Source: Prevotella sp. UBA6994 (GTDB lineage: Bacteria > Bacteroidota > Bacteroidia > Bacteroidales > Bacteroidaceae). From it: 64,000 nucleotides of DNA. This document shows, piece after piece, positions 26,304 to 35,394 of the stretch (its first letter is position 1; each line of letters opens with the position of its first letter). Both the position numbers and the translations under genes were made by a program. Below the pieces are notes generated by a model. It searched no databases and was not told the DNA's origin. It worked only from the letters and a program-made list of their open reading frames with translations. The DNA is taken from NCBI GenBank assembly GCA_002449845.1, contig DJXW01000016.1, forward strand, positions 350,120 to 414,119. Direction: 5' to 3'.

Positions 26304-27989
26304 ATGGATAATACGAATGATTATTTGATGGTCTCCATGAAGATTTTGGGGGCACTTGGTCTGCTCATCTTTGGTATGAAACTGATGAGTGAATCTCTAC
26401 AAAAGATGGCAGGTCCGCAACTGCGACACATCCTTGCCAGTATGACTACCAACAGATGGACAGGAATGCTTACAGGCGTATTGGTGACATGTGCCGTACA
26501 ATCATCATCCGCAACCACAGTCATGACAGTGTCTTTCGTCAATGCAGGCTTGCTAACATTGGCACAGGCTATCTCCATCATCATGGGAGCCAATATAGGA
26601 ACCACGCTCACGGCATGGATTATCTCTTTAGGTTACAACTTAGACCTGACGGCTGTGGTCTTCCCGGCATTCTTGATAGGTATGATTCTCATCTATCGGC
26701 ATAAGCATCGCTTCGTGGGAGAGTTTTTGTTTGGTGTGGCTTTTATGTTTTACTCTTTGGTCATGCTTAGTCAATCAGGCAAATCACTCGACTTGGCAAA
26801 CAATGAAGCTGTAGTCAACTTTTTCGCCTCGTTTGACACGTCAAGCCATCTCACCATTATTGCATTCCTTCTGATAGGTACCATTATTACGTGTATCGTC
26901 CAGTCATCAGCTGCGGTAATGGCTATTACCATCATGCTATGTTCCACCGGCGTATTACCTATATATATGGGTATCGCATTGGTGATGGGTGAAAACATTG
27001 GAACAACAGCCACAGCCAATCTTGCTGCATTAGGCGCAAACAGACAGGCACGAAGAGCAGCGCTCGCCCACTTGATTTTCAATGTGATCGGTGTGACTTG
27101 GGTGTTATTGGTTTTCTATCCTTTCGTAGAAGGTGTATGTTACCTTTCGGGATACGATGTAACGGCTGGAGGACAAGCCGAGAAACTGCCTATCGTATTG
27201 GCCATGTTCCATACTTGTTTTAACATTACCAACACATTATTGCTCATAGGATTTATACCACAGATAGAAAAGATTTGCAATAGAATCATCCAAAATCAAA
27301 AGGAATCTGATGAGAATATCCTACAATTGAAATATATCCATTCAAACTTGATACAGACACCAGAAATCGCTGTCTTGCAAGCTCAAAAGGAAATCGTGAA
27401 CTATGCCGCAAACATACAGAAGATGTTTGGTATAGTGGAGACACTGCTCAACGAGAGGGATAACGACAAACAAACAACAATTTTCAAACAAGTAGAACAA
27501 CTTGAGGGCGAATCTGATAAGGTGGAATTAGACATTGCTGATTTCTTACAGCAGGTGAGCGAATCTACCCTATCAGACGAGACAACGACAAAAATCAACC
27601 TCATGCTCAGAACTATCGGAGAATTGGAGAGTATCGCCGATTCGTCCTATAACCTGGCTCGCATCCTCAACCGACGTACAGAAACAGACAAAGACTTTAC
27701 GGCAGATCAGTACATACAACTGAACATGATGACAAGACTGACCAACGAAGCGCTTACGCAAATGAATCTCGTCATGAATGGTTTCCGTGAAAACCATACC
27801 ATCGAGGAGACATATCGAATAGAAAACGACATCAATACGATGCGCAATAGAGTGAAAGCGGAAAATATCAACAAGCTTGAAGAGCATCAATACAAATATG
27901 CCGTAGGTGTGATGTACATTGATTTCATCAACGAATGTGAGAAGTTGGGAGATTATGTGGTAAATGTGGTGCAGGCAAGATTGCGTTAA
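26304..27989 (+). CDS. Na/Pi cotransporter family protein with PhoU-like tail (copy 2)
   Basis: 561 residues from the ATG at 26304 (MDNTNDYLM); an ATG at 26295 adds three residues but lies inside the hairpin arm. Same architecture as copy 1: KLMSESLQKMAGPQLRH, CAVQSSSATTVMTVSF, CIVQSSAAVMAITIML, and a C-terminal PhoU-like domain with ESIADSSYNLARILNRR. The two are clearly tandem duplicates, with the most divergence in the loop between the repeats and in the cytoplasmic linker. Each has its own promoter. Confidence 0.92.
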   Translation: MDNTNDYLMVSMKILGALGLLIFGMKLMSESLQKMAGPQLRHILASMTTNRWTGMLTGVLVTCAVQSSSATTVMTVSFVNAGLLTLAQAISIIMGANIGTTLTAWIISLGYNLDLTAVVFPAFLIGMILIYRHKHRFVGEFLFGVAFMFYSLVMLSQSGKSLDLANNEAVVNFFASFDTSSHLTIIAFLLIGTIITCIVQSSAAVMAITIMLCSTGVLPIYMGIALVMGENIGTTATANLAALGANRQARRAALAHLIFNVIGVTWVLLVFYPFVEGVCYLSGYDVTAGGQAEKLPIVLAMFHTCFNITNTLLLIGFIPQIEKICNRIIQNQKESDENILQLKYIHSNLIQTPEIAVLQAQKEIVNYAANIQKMFGIVETLLNERDNDKQTTIFKQVEQLEGESDKVELDIADFLQQVSESTLSDETTTKINLMLRTIGELESIADSSYNLARILNRRTETDKDFTADQYIQLNMMTRLTNEALTQMNLVMNGFRENHTIEETYRIENDINTMRNRVKAENINKLEEHQYKYAVGVMYIDFINECEKLGDYVVNVVQARLR

Positions 27990-28027
27990 AAACAAGCCAA
28001 TCAAGTTTATATTTCAAAAAAAACAAC

Positions 28028-28035
28028 TATTTTTG
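28028..28035 (+). promoter_or_regulatory. Promoter of the two-component operon
   Basis: TATTTTTG matches TAnnTTTG, 40 bases upstream of the response-regulator start at 28075. Confidence 0.55.
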
Positions 28036-28074
28036 CACCAACTATCATTCTTCAATCTTACTGACCCATAAAAT

Positions 28075-28731
28075 ATGAGAAAGATTCTTATCGTAGATGA
28101 TGAAAAAGACCTATGCGACATCTTGTATTTCAACCTGCAAGTTAATGGATATGAAGCGAGTGTGGCTTATTCCGCAGAAAAGGCGTTGGAACTCCTGCAA
28201 GAAAGTAAGTTCGACCTAATGCTACTTGACGTGATGATGGAGGGGATGTCTGGGTTTGAACTCGCCAACCACATCAAGGGGATGGTTCCCATCATCTTCA
28301 TCACCGCCAAAGATTCGGAAGAAGACATGCTAAAGGGATTCCAACTCGGTGCGGATGATTACATATCAAAACCATTCTCAGTGCGCGAGGTCTTGGCAAG
28401 AGTAAAGGCAGTAATAAACAGAACATGTTCGGATGAATCGAAAAACATCAATTACAAAGGTTTAAGCCTGAACATGAACAACAAAACCGTTACGATAGAC
28501 GGCGAAGACGTGCAACTGACAAAAACGGAATATGAGATATTGAAACTGTTGATTAGTGAACAAGGACATGTATTCTCTCGCCAACAACTCATAGAACGTA
28601 TATGGCCAAAAGACGTTATCGTAACCGACCGCACCGTGGACGTAAACATCACACGACTGCGGAAAAAAGTGGGAGAATATGCGGTAAACATCATCACACG
28701 ACAAGGATTCGGTTATTACTTTGAAGCATGA
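28075..28731 (+). CDS. OmpR/PhoB-family response regulator
   Basis: 218 residues. Receiver domain with the acidic pair in VDDEKDLCD, phospho-acceptor Asp in LLDVMMEG and Lys in YISKPFSV; C-terminal winged helix with VQLTKTEYEILKLL and TVDVNITRLRKKVG. It is a DNA-binding output for the kinase encoded next. Its stop overlaps the kinase start by 4 bases (ATGA). Its position after two phosphate transporters suggests a PhoB-like role (inference). Confidence 0.94.
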   Translation: MRKILIVDDEKDLCDILYFNLQVNGYEASVAYSAEKALELLQESKFDLMLLDVMMEGMSGFELANHIKGMVPIIFITAKDSEEDMLKGFQLGADDYISKPFSVREVLARVKAVINRTCSDESKNINYKGLSLNMNNKTVTIDGEDVQLTKTEYEILKLLISEQGHVFSRQQLIERIWPKDVIVTDRTVDVNITRLRKKVGEYAVNIITRQGFGYYFEA

Positions 28732-29642
28732 AAAATTTATCCGAAGGACGAAAGATGTTTTTCAGCGTCATGGCTATATTCATGATTTACGCTGCCATTT
28801 TCATTGTCTTTGAAGACTATGACAGAAACATCAATCAACCCTTCGGAGAACCGAGCGATTGGCATTTGCTGGGATTTTCCATCATCATATTCATTATCTT
28901 GGCATATATCCTTAAAAGGTATGCTCATAGAATGGATGAGAGAATCAGTAGAGAGCAAGCAACAAAGGAAAACGAGATGCGTAGGCAACTCACACACAAC
29001 ATTGCCCATGAACTGAAAACACCTGTGGCAAGCATCCTCGGTTATACGGAAACCCTACTCGACCATCCAAATATCGATGAGAAGACAAGGCACCTTTTCA
29101 TCTCACGCACACAAACTCAGGCACAAAGGCTCACGGCATTGTTACAAGACATCTCGACACTTAACAGGATGGATTATGCTCCACACGTATTGGAGAAGGA
29201 AAACATCAATGTTTCCATCTTGGTTTCGGAAATAGCACAGGAGACTTCTCTTGCCCTATCACACCGAAAAATGACTCTTCACAATTGTTTGCCTGAAGAT
29301 ATATGGGTTTACGGAAACCCATCACTTTTATATAGTATTTTCAGAAATCTTTTCGACAATGCTATCAACTATGCAGGGGAAAACACGACCATCAAGATTT
29401 CTGCACATAAACAAGAGCCTTATTGGAAATTCACATTCCACGACAATGGTCAAGGTATAGCCGCAGAGCATCTTCCTCGAATCTTTGAGCGTTTCTATAG
29501 AATAGACAAAGGACGTAGCCGCTCTATGGGTGGTACAGGACTGGGATTGGCAATTGTGAAAAACGCTGTATTGATGCATGGTGGAAACATCTCTGTAGAG
29601 AGTAATAACGGACTCACGTTTACGTTCTCGCTAAAAATATAA
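28728..29642 (+). CDS. Sensor histidine kinase (PhoR-like)
   Basis: 304 residues. Two membrane segments (about 10-27 and 47-63) enclose a very short external loop of about 20 residues, so ligand sensing outside the cell is doubtful. Dimerisation H-box HNIAHELKTPVASI, N-box FDNAINYAG, and ATP-lid motifs DNGQGIA, FERFYRIDKGRSR and GGTGLGLAIVKNA are all intact. It phosphorylates the adjacent regulator. The short sensor and the neighbouring transporters with PhoU domains fit a sensor that reads transporter state, as PhoR does (inference). Confidence 0.93.
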   Translation: MKNLSEGRKMFFSVMAIFMIYAAIFIVFEDYDRNINQPFGEPSDWHLLGFSIIIFIILAYILKRYAHRMDERISREQATKENEMRRQLTHNIAHELKTPVASILGYTETLLDHPNIDEKTRHLFISRTQTQAQRLTALLQDISTLNRMDYAPHVLEKENINVSILVSEIAQETSLALSHRKMTLHNCLPEDIWVYGNPSLLYSIFRNLFDNAINYAGENTTIKISAHKQEPYWKFTFHDNGQGIAAEHLPRIFERFYRIDKGRSRSMGGTGLGLAIVKNAVLMHGGNISVESNNGLTFTFSLKI

Positions 29643-29949
29643 TAATCTCACCAATGCATATTGCCACGTTAGAACAATTGGAGAAATAACTTCTTTAAAG
29701 ATATTCCATGAGAGTATAATATCTACCTCATCCATCTCACTCACTATTGCATAATCAGGTAAAGAAAAGGTGAGATTATTGCTTTGGTATGGATTAATAT
29801 GCCTTTCTTCTCTATATTATAACGCCATTTATCGCATGACAAGACTCAAAATCCCATTTGTTTGCTTTATTTTTGAAAAATTCATGTGTTTTTATTTGTT
29901 AGTTCAAAAAAACTTTGTACCTTTGCATTCACTTTTGAAAGCATAAGTT
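29643..29949. other. 307-bp intergenic region before tRNA-Pro
   Basis: It contains a 12-bp inverted repeat, AATAATCTCACC (29641-29652) and GGTGAGATTATT (29769-29780), whose left arm overlaps the kinase stop, and the tRNA promoter near its right end. No gene is visible. Confidence 0.6.
29895..29925 (+). promoter_or_regulatory. Promoter of tRNA-Pro
   Basis: TTTG at 29895-29898 and TACCTTTG at 29918-29925 with a 19-base gap; the tRNA begins 25 bases downstream. Confidence 0.65.
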
Positions 29950-30025
29950 CGGGATTTAGCGCAGTTGGTAGCGCACACGTCTGGGGGGCGCGAGGTCGCT
30001 GGTTCGAGTCCAGTAATCCCGACCA
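29950..30025 (+). tRNA. tRNA-Pro (anticodon GGG)
   Basis: Cloverleaf of 76 nt: acceptor CGGGATT/AATCCCG, D-stem GCGC/GCGC, anticodon loop CTGGGGG (anticodon GGG at 29983-29985), T-arm GCTGG-TTCGAGT-CCAGT, and an encoded CCA end at 30023-30025. The anticodon stem CACGT/GCGCG has an A-C mismatch at its second pair and a T-G wobble at its last. Confidence 0.95.
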
Positions 30026-30647
30026 GATTAGAGTTAAAGGGTTGGTTTCCAACCCTTTAATGTTTGTCGGGGGTAAAATGGTCGATGAAAAATCGGCAGT
30101 TACTTTCTTGTTTTATTATGGCTCAAGCGAAAAAACATAGGGGTAATCTTACAAACCTGACCACGGAGTATTGCACTTCTAACGACCGATTTGGGATAAT
30201 TCTTGTCTATAACATGTTTGGTTTGCAGATTATTTGCTTTTTCCGCATCGTGTCATTCAACTTATCTTGCCGTAAGCAAGGTATTGCGGAGTCGGCTTTG
30301 AGAAGAAAATTATCTATATAGGGAAGATGCAACATTCCATATAGAGAAGCGGCACTTGTCAGTCTGGTTTACGCGACCAGTCTATAGTCTTGCGGTGTTC
30401 TTCTTTATGGGACTCCCCTACGAAACCTACGCTCATCCACCTGGGGTCAATCGCAGTACAAAATATTCTAAAAAAGGCAAACGTGGCATTAGGCTAAGAA
30501 TAAGGTCTATTATGTGGTGCTTATTATGTAACAGCGTAATACGAGCATGGAATTAAGATTTGTTTCGGTCTGTTTTGACCCAATTTAATCGGTGAAGAAT
30601 ATACAAATCCAAATATTGAGTGATGAGTATAGAATGGTGAATATTTT
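30026..30647. other. 622-bp region without a convincing gene; candidate structured RNA
   Basis: Short open frames here show no recognisable domain. The stretch 30355-30500 can form nested pairs: CTGGT/ACCAG (30364-30368 with 30376-30380), TGCGGT/ATCGCA (30391-30396 with 30450-30455) and, inside it, GACTCCCC/GGGGTC with one bulged T (30411-30417 with 30443-30448). This leaves a lopsided internal bubble reminiscent of 6S-type RNAs. No family is assigned; the pairing was done by eye. Confidence 0.3.
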
Positions 30648-31358
30648 CTACCATTTGATGATAGGCATATTTGCATTAAACTTCCCCCACATCACAGGAT
30701 GTTGGAAATCCATTGACTCTTTGGTTACACCTTGATGTACGAAGTCGTACAATTCACGGGCAGTGATGATACGGTCACGATTGTAGTCTGCCCCACCCCT
30801 TAACGCACGCTCTAAGTATAGCGTAAAAAGGCTATTATTGAATATTGTTTCAGAAGAACGTTCTTGTGAACGGGAAGAAAGGAAGAACATCACGTTCATA
30901 TCTGTGACAGATTGGTCTTTTTTGGCATTCTCTTTTCTCATTTTTCCAGAGTAACAAGCATCGGCAAATATCACTTTATTACGTGCCTTGCTCTTTTTCA
31001 TCATGGAAAAAATGTCTTCATAATAAACATGAGTGTCATAAAAGAACAATCCGCCAGGAAAGCCATGACCGCTGAAATAGAAAATCACGACATCTTCAGC
31101 TTGAGCTTTAGAAAAAATACTATCTAAACTTTCTAAAACATTCGATGATGAAGCTGCGCTGTCTGTCAGACATAAAGCTTCTGAATTACCGTTCCTACGA
31201 AAAATCTTATACATTGTCTTTGCGTCAGTGGCACTCACACGCAAATCCATGTTTGTGTCTGGATAATCAGACACCCCTACACACACGATGTAAGTTTTTG
31301 CCTGTATCCAAGACACAAAACACAATGAACATACCAGGAACAGAATCCTATATTTCAT
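30648..31358 (-). CDS. Exported caspase-like (peptidase C14) protein
   Basis: 236 residues from the ATG at 31358; a TTG two codons earlier is less likely. A signal peptide (MKYRILFLVCSLCFVSWIQA) precedes a caspase/metacaspase fold: CVGVSDYPD at the start, the catalytic His in YFSGHGFPGG (His98) and the catalytic Cys in FADACYSG (Cys135). The C-terminus has an EF-hand-like DYNRDRIITARELYDF. Caspase-family proteases cut after Arg/Lys or Asp; the specificity is not readable here. It follows the acidic membrane protein gene with no gap and is the last gene of the kinase-phosphatase-FHA cluster, so it may be the effector of that pathway. It would act in the periplasm or outside the cell. Confidence 0.88.
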   Translation of the reverse strand: MKYRILFLVCSLCFVSWIQAKTYIVCVGVSDYPDTNMDLRVSATDAKTMYKIFRRNGNSEALCLTDSAASSSNVLESLDSIFSKAQAEDVVIFYFSGHGFPGGLFFYDTHVYYEDIFSMMKKSKARNKVIFADACYSGKMRKENAKKDQSVTDMNVMFFLSSRSQERSSETIFNNSLFTLYLERALRGGADYNRDRIITARELYDFVHQGVTKESMDFQHPVMWGKFNANMPIIKW

Positions 31359-31360
31359 AA

Positions 31361-32215
31361 TCAAAAAATAGAAGACATATCAGCATCCTGCATATAATCA
31401 GGCATATCGGGAGCCACCTCTGGATTATCAGAAGAGTTCTCGTCTATATCCACAGCCTTAGAAGCCTCTAATGGAGCGGGATGAGAAGTTGCCGACTCTG
31501 GTACTATCAATTCGGCAATCTCTTCAATGATCTTTCCCACTACCCCATTGCCTTCCTCAACAGAAGCATCATCCACTAACGTTACTTCTATCTCATCAGT
31601 CAATGGTTGATCCTCAGATTCACCTTCAGCTACTATCACCACATCAGATTCGGGCGTAGATTCCACTTCTGTTTCAACCACTTGTACAGGATCATCAATA
31701 TGATCAGCAACTACATTAACTTCCACTTTCGGTGATTCCTGATTAGTAGAATGTTCTTCGACATTTATTGGATTAACATGCTCATTCACGTCAACAGAAA
31801 CAACTTGTTCTGGTTGGCTGTTATGCTCTGCAGAGCTCAGATCAACATCCAAATACTCTTCTGGCACCAAATGAGAGACGACCGTAGCCTTTTCCAAATC
31901 ACTCTTATCATCCCATTCCTCTGGAGAACAAGCTACGTAAGCCCCATCCTTATATTGGAAGACACCATCAGAGCCAAGTTCCTCACGTGCCTCATCAAAT
32001 GCCTCATCAAAAGATTTGCTGTCATCGACATGGAAAAGTTCACGTCCCATATTGCCCAAAGCATAAGCACCCACTCCAAGCATGATAGCACTCACGCCAC
32101 CTATTGTCACAGGTTTCCAAACTGATTTTACATCAAGTTTCTTTTCCGTTTTTTTCAGTTCATCTAAATAATCATTCAGAAAAACCGTCTCTTCATTGTT
32201 CGTATTCATAATCAT
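31361..32215 (-). CDS. Acidic membrane-anchored protein (paralogue of 39861-40721)
   Basis: 284 residues. A short basic cytoplasmic N-terminus, then SVWKPVTIGGVSAIMLGVGAYALG as the only membrane segment (about 46-70), then a small folded module (FDEAFDEAREELGSDGVFQYKDGAYVACSPEEWDD), then about 170 residues rich in Glu, Asp, Val and Ser with no fold signature. It shares WKP-TIG-SAIM and the SF-FxxAR...EEW module with the 39861-40721 product. No known family. It begins a small operon with the caspase gene; a weak TAnnTTTG-like element (one mismatch) is at 32234-32241. Confidence 0.75.
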   Translation of the reverse strand: MIMNTNNEETVFLNDYLDELKKTEKKLDVKSVWKPVTIGGVSAIMLGVGAYALGNMGRELFHVDDSKSFDEAFDEAREELGSDGVFQYKDGAYVACSPEEWDDKSDLEKATVVSHLVPEEYLDVDLSSAEHNSQPEQVVSVDVNEHVNPINVEEHSTNQESPKVEVNVVADHIDDPVQVVETEVESTPESDVVIVAEGESEDQPLTDEIEVTLVDDASVEEGNGVVGKIIEEIAELIVPESATSHPAPLEASKAVDIDENSSDNPEVAPDMPDYMQDADMSSIF

Positions 32216-32325
32216 TATTTATTAATTCCATTGCAAATGTCGTAATAATCATCAAAAGTACCAAACAAATTGAATCATTATACACGAACTATATAGATTA
32301 CTACACGAAATGTCAAGCTAACACT

Positions 32326-33696
32326 TTATAACGCCACACCAATACCGATAGTAACACGATTTGCCTTGATATAATCCTGCAAGTCTTTTTTGAGTGCAAA
32401 ACGATATTGATAGCCAAGACGGAAAGCAAAATAGCTATATTTCACAACAATACCAATTGTAGGAGATATTGCAAATGCAGCATTGGTCTTTTTCAAATTA
32501 TAATTCTCTTCTCCAGTTTTTACAACCAGTCCCTTCTTATTATCGTCAGGATATGGAACCGTTTTCACTGGGTACACTTTATCCTCAAACTCTCCATAGT
32601 AGGGTTTATAAGCAAATCCAGGACCCACATAGAACCACACAGGATTGGCAATCTTATGTGTAAAGCCAAAAGAAATATTCACCTCAGGTTTGTCGCCATA
32701 GGTGCAAGAACCTCTCATTGCATCAAAAATCTTCCCGTTAAAATCTAATTCAAAGAAGCCACCCGTCTTTTTCGCCTTATATCCACCGACATGAATACCA
32801 ATAGGACTGTCACCAGTCAATGCCAATTCATACGTCAATACGGTATTATGATTTTTTCGAGCTATCTGATATGCTTCTATTTCGTTTAATCGGGAAGCAG
32901 CCATTCTGTAACTTTGGCATTTATCATCTATCACCTTTTGGTAAAGTGTTTTCGCTTTGTCGTACTCTTTCTGGTTATAGAAATATTCTGCCCTATCAAA
33001 AACAGCCTGACAATCTTCCCTAAATTTCATAATACAATCATCCCTTTTGCCTGAAGCATAAACATCATACGAGTTTAATTCCACCACTCTGCTATATTCC
33101 ATACTTGCCTGACGATAATCAAGTAATTCAAGACTTTTAGCCGCTTTGCTACGATAATACATGATGGTATCAACCAACTGAATGTTTTTCTCGTTTTCTT
33201 GTGTATTTACGTCCGAACATTCCCTTGCGAGTTCAAATTGGTTTCGGGCTTCCTCATAATTGGAGTTTTTCAGTTCTTGTATTCCTTTATTTCTGTGTCC
33301 CCTATAACAACCAGCATCTATCATACTGTTTGGGTCAATGATTTGATAAGACACCAACTGTTTGGGTTCCAATTCAAGGCTAATGTTATATGCTCGATAA
33401 CCAGGAGCAGTGATAGTCAATTCACGTCCTCTATATTTTCTTCCTGTTGGGAAGACAAGGTAATACAAGGAATCTGTTCCCTGCAAGTCACTCATATAAA
33501 CATTGACCTCTTTATCCATCGACGATGAAAAAGACAATGGAATTTGATGGTTACACCTAATCAATACTGCCGCCTCATCATCTTCTCCCGAATAGATGTC
33601 ATTAGGTTGAGAGATGTCAGTAACTTCAAAAACATTCTGTGCTATTATGATTTGCGTAGCAAATACCATAGCCATCAACATAAATAACTTTTTCAT
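32326..33696 (-). CDS. Exported TPR protein with barrel-like C-terminus
   Basis: 456 residues, signal peptide MKKLFMLMAMVFATQIIIAQ. Residues 20-120 are beta-rich (GRKYRGRELTITAPGYRAYN), residues 125-275 contain TPR-like helices (NYEEARNQFELAREC and EYDKAKTLYQKVIDD), and the last 170 residues alternate in barrel fashion (NISFGFTHKIANPVWFYVGPGF...) and end VTIGIGVAL, typical of an outer-membrane strand. Likely outer-membrane associated. Part of the kinase-FHA-caspase cluster. Confidence 0.7.
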   Translation of the reverse strand: MKKLFMLMAMVFATQIIIAQNVFEVTDISQPNDIYSGEDDEAAVLIRCNHQIPLSFSSSMDKEVNVYMSDLQGTDSLYYLVFPTGRKYRGRELTITAPGYRAYNISLELEPKQLVSYQIIDPNSMIDAGCYRGHRNKGIQELKNSNYEEARNQFELARECSDVNTQENEKNIQLVDTIMYYRSKAAKSLELLDYRQASMEYSRVVELNSYDVYASGKRDDCIMKFREDCQAVFDRAEYFYNQKEYDKAKTLYQKVIDDKCQSYRMAASRLNEIEAYQIARKNHNTVLTYELALTGDSPIGIHVGGYKAKKTGGFFELDFNGKIFDAMRGSCTYGDKPEVNISFGFTHKIANPVWFYVGPGFAYKPYYGEFEDKVYPVKTVPYPDDNKKGLVVKTGEENYNLKKTNAAFAISPTIGIVVKYSYFAFRLGYQYRFALKKDLQDYIKANRVTIGIGVAL

Positions 33697-33732
33697 ATCA
33701 TTACTTTTATTATATTATACATTCTATATTAG

Positions 33733-34734
33733 TTATCTCGTTATACGGAAAGAACCAAGATGGAACACTTGATCTTCCTGTGTTACCACTTTTCCTTGCT
33801 TATCCTTATAAGGTTGCCATGTACGTACCTGTATCAAAGGATTGTTTTTATCCCTAAAGTCAATCAACAAGAACAAATACCCTTCGTCACTATACCTGTT
33901 AGTATGCCAATACTGTTTCAAAGTTACACCATATATATCATCATACTTGGGATGTTGGGCAACGTCAATATCTTGAAATGCCACATTAATATATTTAGTA
34001 TTCTTGAAGACCCTTTCAAGATTAGCCAGGTATTCAGCCTTGGTTTGCTTGGTATAAACCACACGGTCATTATTCAATCTTATCTTGGAAATATCCGTAT
34101 TAGGTTTTTCAGATACCACCCTACCAGTAATAATCAAGGCCTTATCTCCAAAGACACTACGCAACAGTTTTAGATCCTTACGATTATAGGCAGTTCTGAA
34201 ATTCTCCACGAAATTAACGATAATCTGTCTTCGAGAATAATCCAAGTCGGTTTTACAATCCTTTGATGTCATAATGGCTTCATATCGATGCATTTCCATT
34301 GCTACGGAAATATTAGAAATCTTTCCGTCTTGTGAGAAATCAATGGAAATCTCTTGCCTTTTCTCAGCTGAATCAGCCTCATCAAAATCCACGGGAATGC
34401 CCCTTACCTGCCATCCAGATGATGTTTTCAGACATCTACAAGCTAACTGAGAAGAAGGGCAACTCATAGCACTCGTTGACCATATTTCATCTAAGTTGTC
34501 AAGAGCATCTTTAGATATTATATCTTTAGACAACCTGACAGATTTAGATTGCTTCTGTTGGGCTAAGTTGATTGCATCCAAGAGAGCATTGACATTCGAC
34601 TCTATCTTAGCCTTTAATACGGGGTCTCGCATACCTTCAATAATCTTGAAGACCCCATTCGAATGAACAGACTCAATAAAAAACAGCAGTAAGACTGAGA
34701 GCGTTAGTAAGCGGTATGAATAAACGTGTTTCAT
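33733..34734 (-). CDS. Exported protein with possible NTF2-like domain
   Basis: 333 residues, signal peptide near MKHVYSYRLLTLSVLLLFFIESVHS. The segment VENFRTAYNRKDLKLLRSVFGDKALIITG followed by YLANLERVFKNTKYINVAFQDI looks like an NTF2/SnoaL-type fold. No enzyme motif. The start overlaps the previous stop by ATGA (34731-34734), so it is translated with its neighbour. Function unknown. Confidence 0.65.
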   Translation of the reverse strand: MKHVYSYRLLTLSVLLLFFIESVHSNGVFKIIEGMRDPVLKAKIESNVNALLDAINLAQQKQSKSVRLSKDIISKDALDNLDEIWSTSAMSCPSSQLACRCLKTSSGWQVRGIPVDFDEADSAEKRQEISIDFSQDGKISNISVAMEMHRYEAIMTSKDCKTDLDYSRRQIIVNFVENFRTAYNRKDLKLLRSVFGDKALIITGRVVSEKPNTDISKIRLNNDRVVYTKQTKAEYLANLERVFKNTKYINVAFQDIDVAQHPKYDDIYGVTLKQYWHTNRYSDEGYLFLLIDFRDKNNPLIQVRTWQPYKDKQGKVVTQEDQVFHLGSFRITR

Positions 34735-35393
34735 TTTGTTTTATTTTCTTTAAATAGTGAGCGAATATTATCTTGTGGTATGTTACTATATAAATCTGCC
34801 TCAATTTGAGACTTGTCTTTCACCAAGTCACGAGTATCAGCTGACACCTCAAAAAGATGGATCAAGTTCTTATTGGGATTGTGAAAAACCATGACACCAT
34901 TGATTTTCTTCTTGTCGATAGCCGTAACAAAGCAATATAAATCCATGGTTCGAGCAAGCAGGTTAAACATATTGCTCATGGGCATTTTCAACTTCTTGAC
35001 CACGTTTCCGTATTGATGATGGGTTATGAGAATGGTATGGTCATTCTTCGCAACCTTGTTCATCAATAAATTCACGAAAGACTCAAGAGGATAACGAGCA
35101 TCGTATATTACGTCATACTGATGCCCATTACGTCTCACATAGTAATCAGAACAGAGCGATTCCACTTGGAACGATTTACCAATCACCTTGAAGATATTGT
35201 CTTCACTGGTTTTCTTCAAAATGCTGTTTGAAGGCACAACCGTAGTTTTCACAGACGTTGGTGGCAATGCCGTCTTCAACTCATTGTATAACAAGTTGTC
35301 TGCATCCACCTTGTCCATACCTGCATTTTGTCCCTTTGCTACATTCACGATGAGCATTGACAATAAGCCCATCAACAACAACTTTATTTTCAT
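34731..35393 (-). CDS. Exported protein of unknown function
   Basis: 220 residues, signal peptide MKIKLLLMGLLSMLIVNVAKGQ. I do not recognise a family. Alternating strands and helices run through NDHTILITHHQYGNVVKKL and IDKKKINGVMVFHNPNKNL. It begins one base after the Sel1 gene stop and overlaps the next start by four bases, so it is firmly inside the operon. Confidence 0.65.
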   Translation of the reverse strand: MKIKLLLMGLLSMLIVNVAKGQNAGMDKVDADNLLYNELKTALPPTSVKTTVVPSNSILKKTSEDNIFKVIGKSFQVESLCSDYYVRRNGHQYDVIYDARYPLESFVNLLMNKVAKNDHTILITHHQYGNVVKKLKMPMSNMFNLLARTMDLYCFVTAIDKKKINGVMVFHNPNKNLIHLFEVSADTRDLVKDKSQIEADLYSNIPQDNIRSLFKENKTK

Positions 35394-35394
35394 A

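Noticed and set aside
30064..30556. Two short open frames (84 and 66 residues) after tRNA-Pro
   Set aside because: No domain, poor start context and they overlap candidate RNA stems; treated as non-coding.
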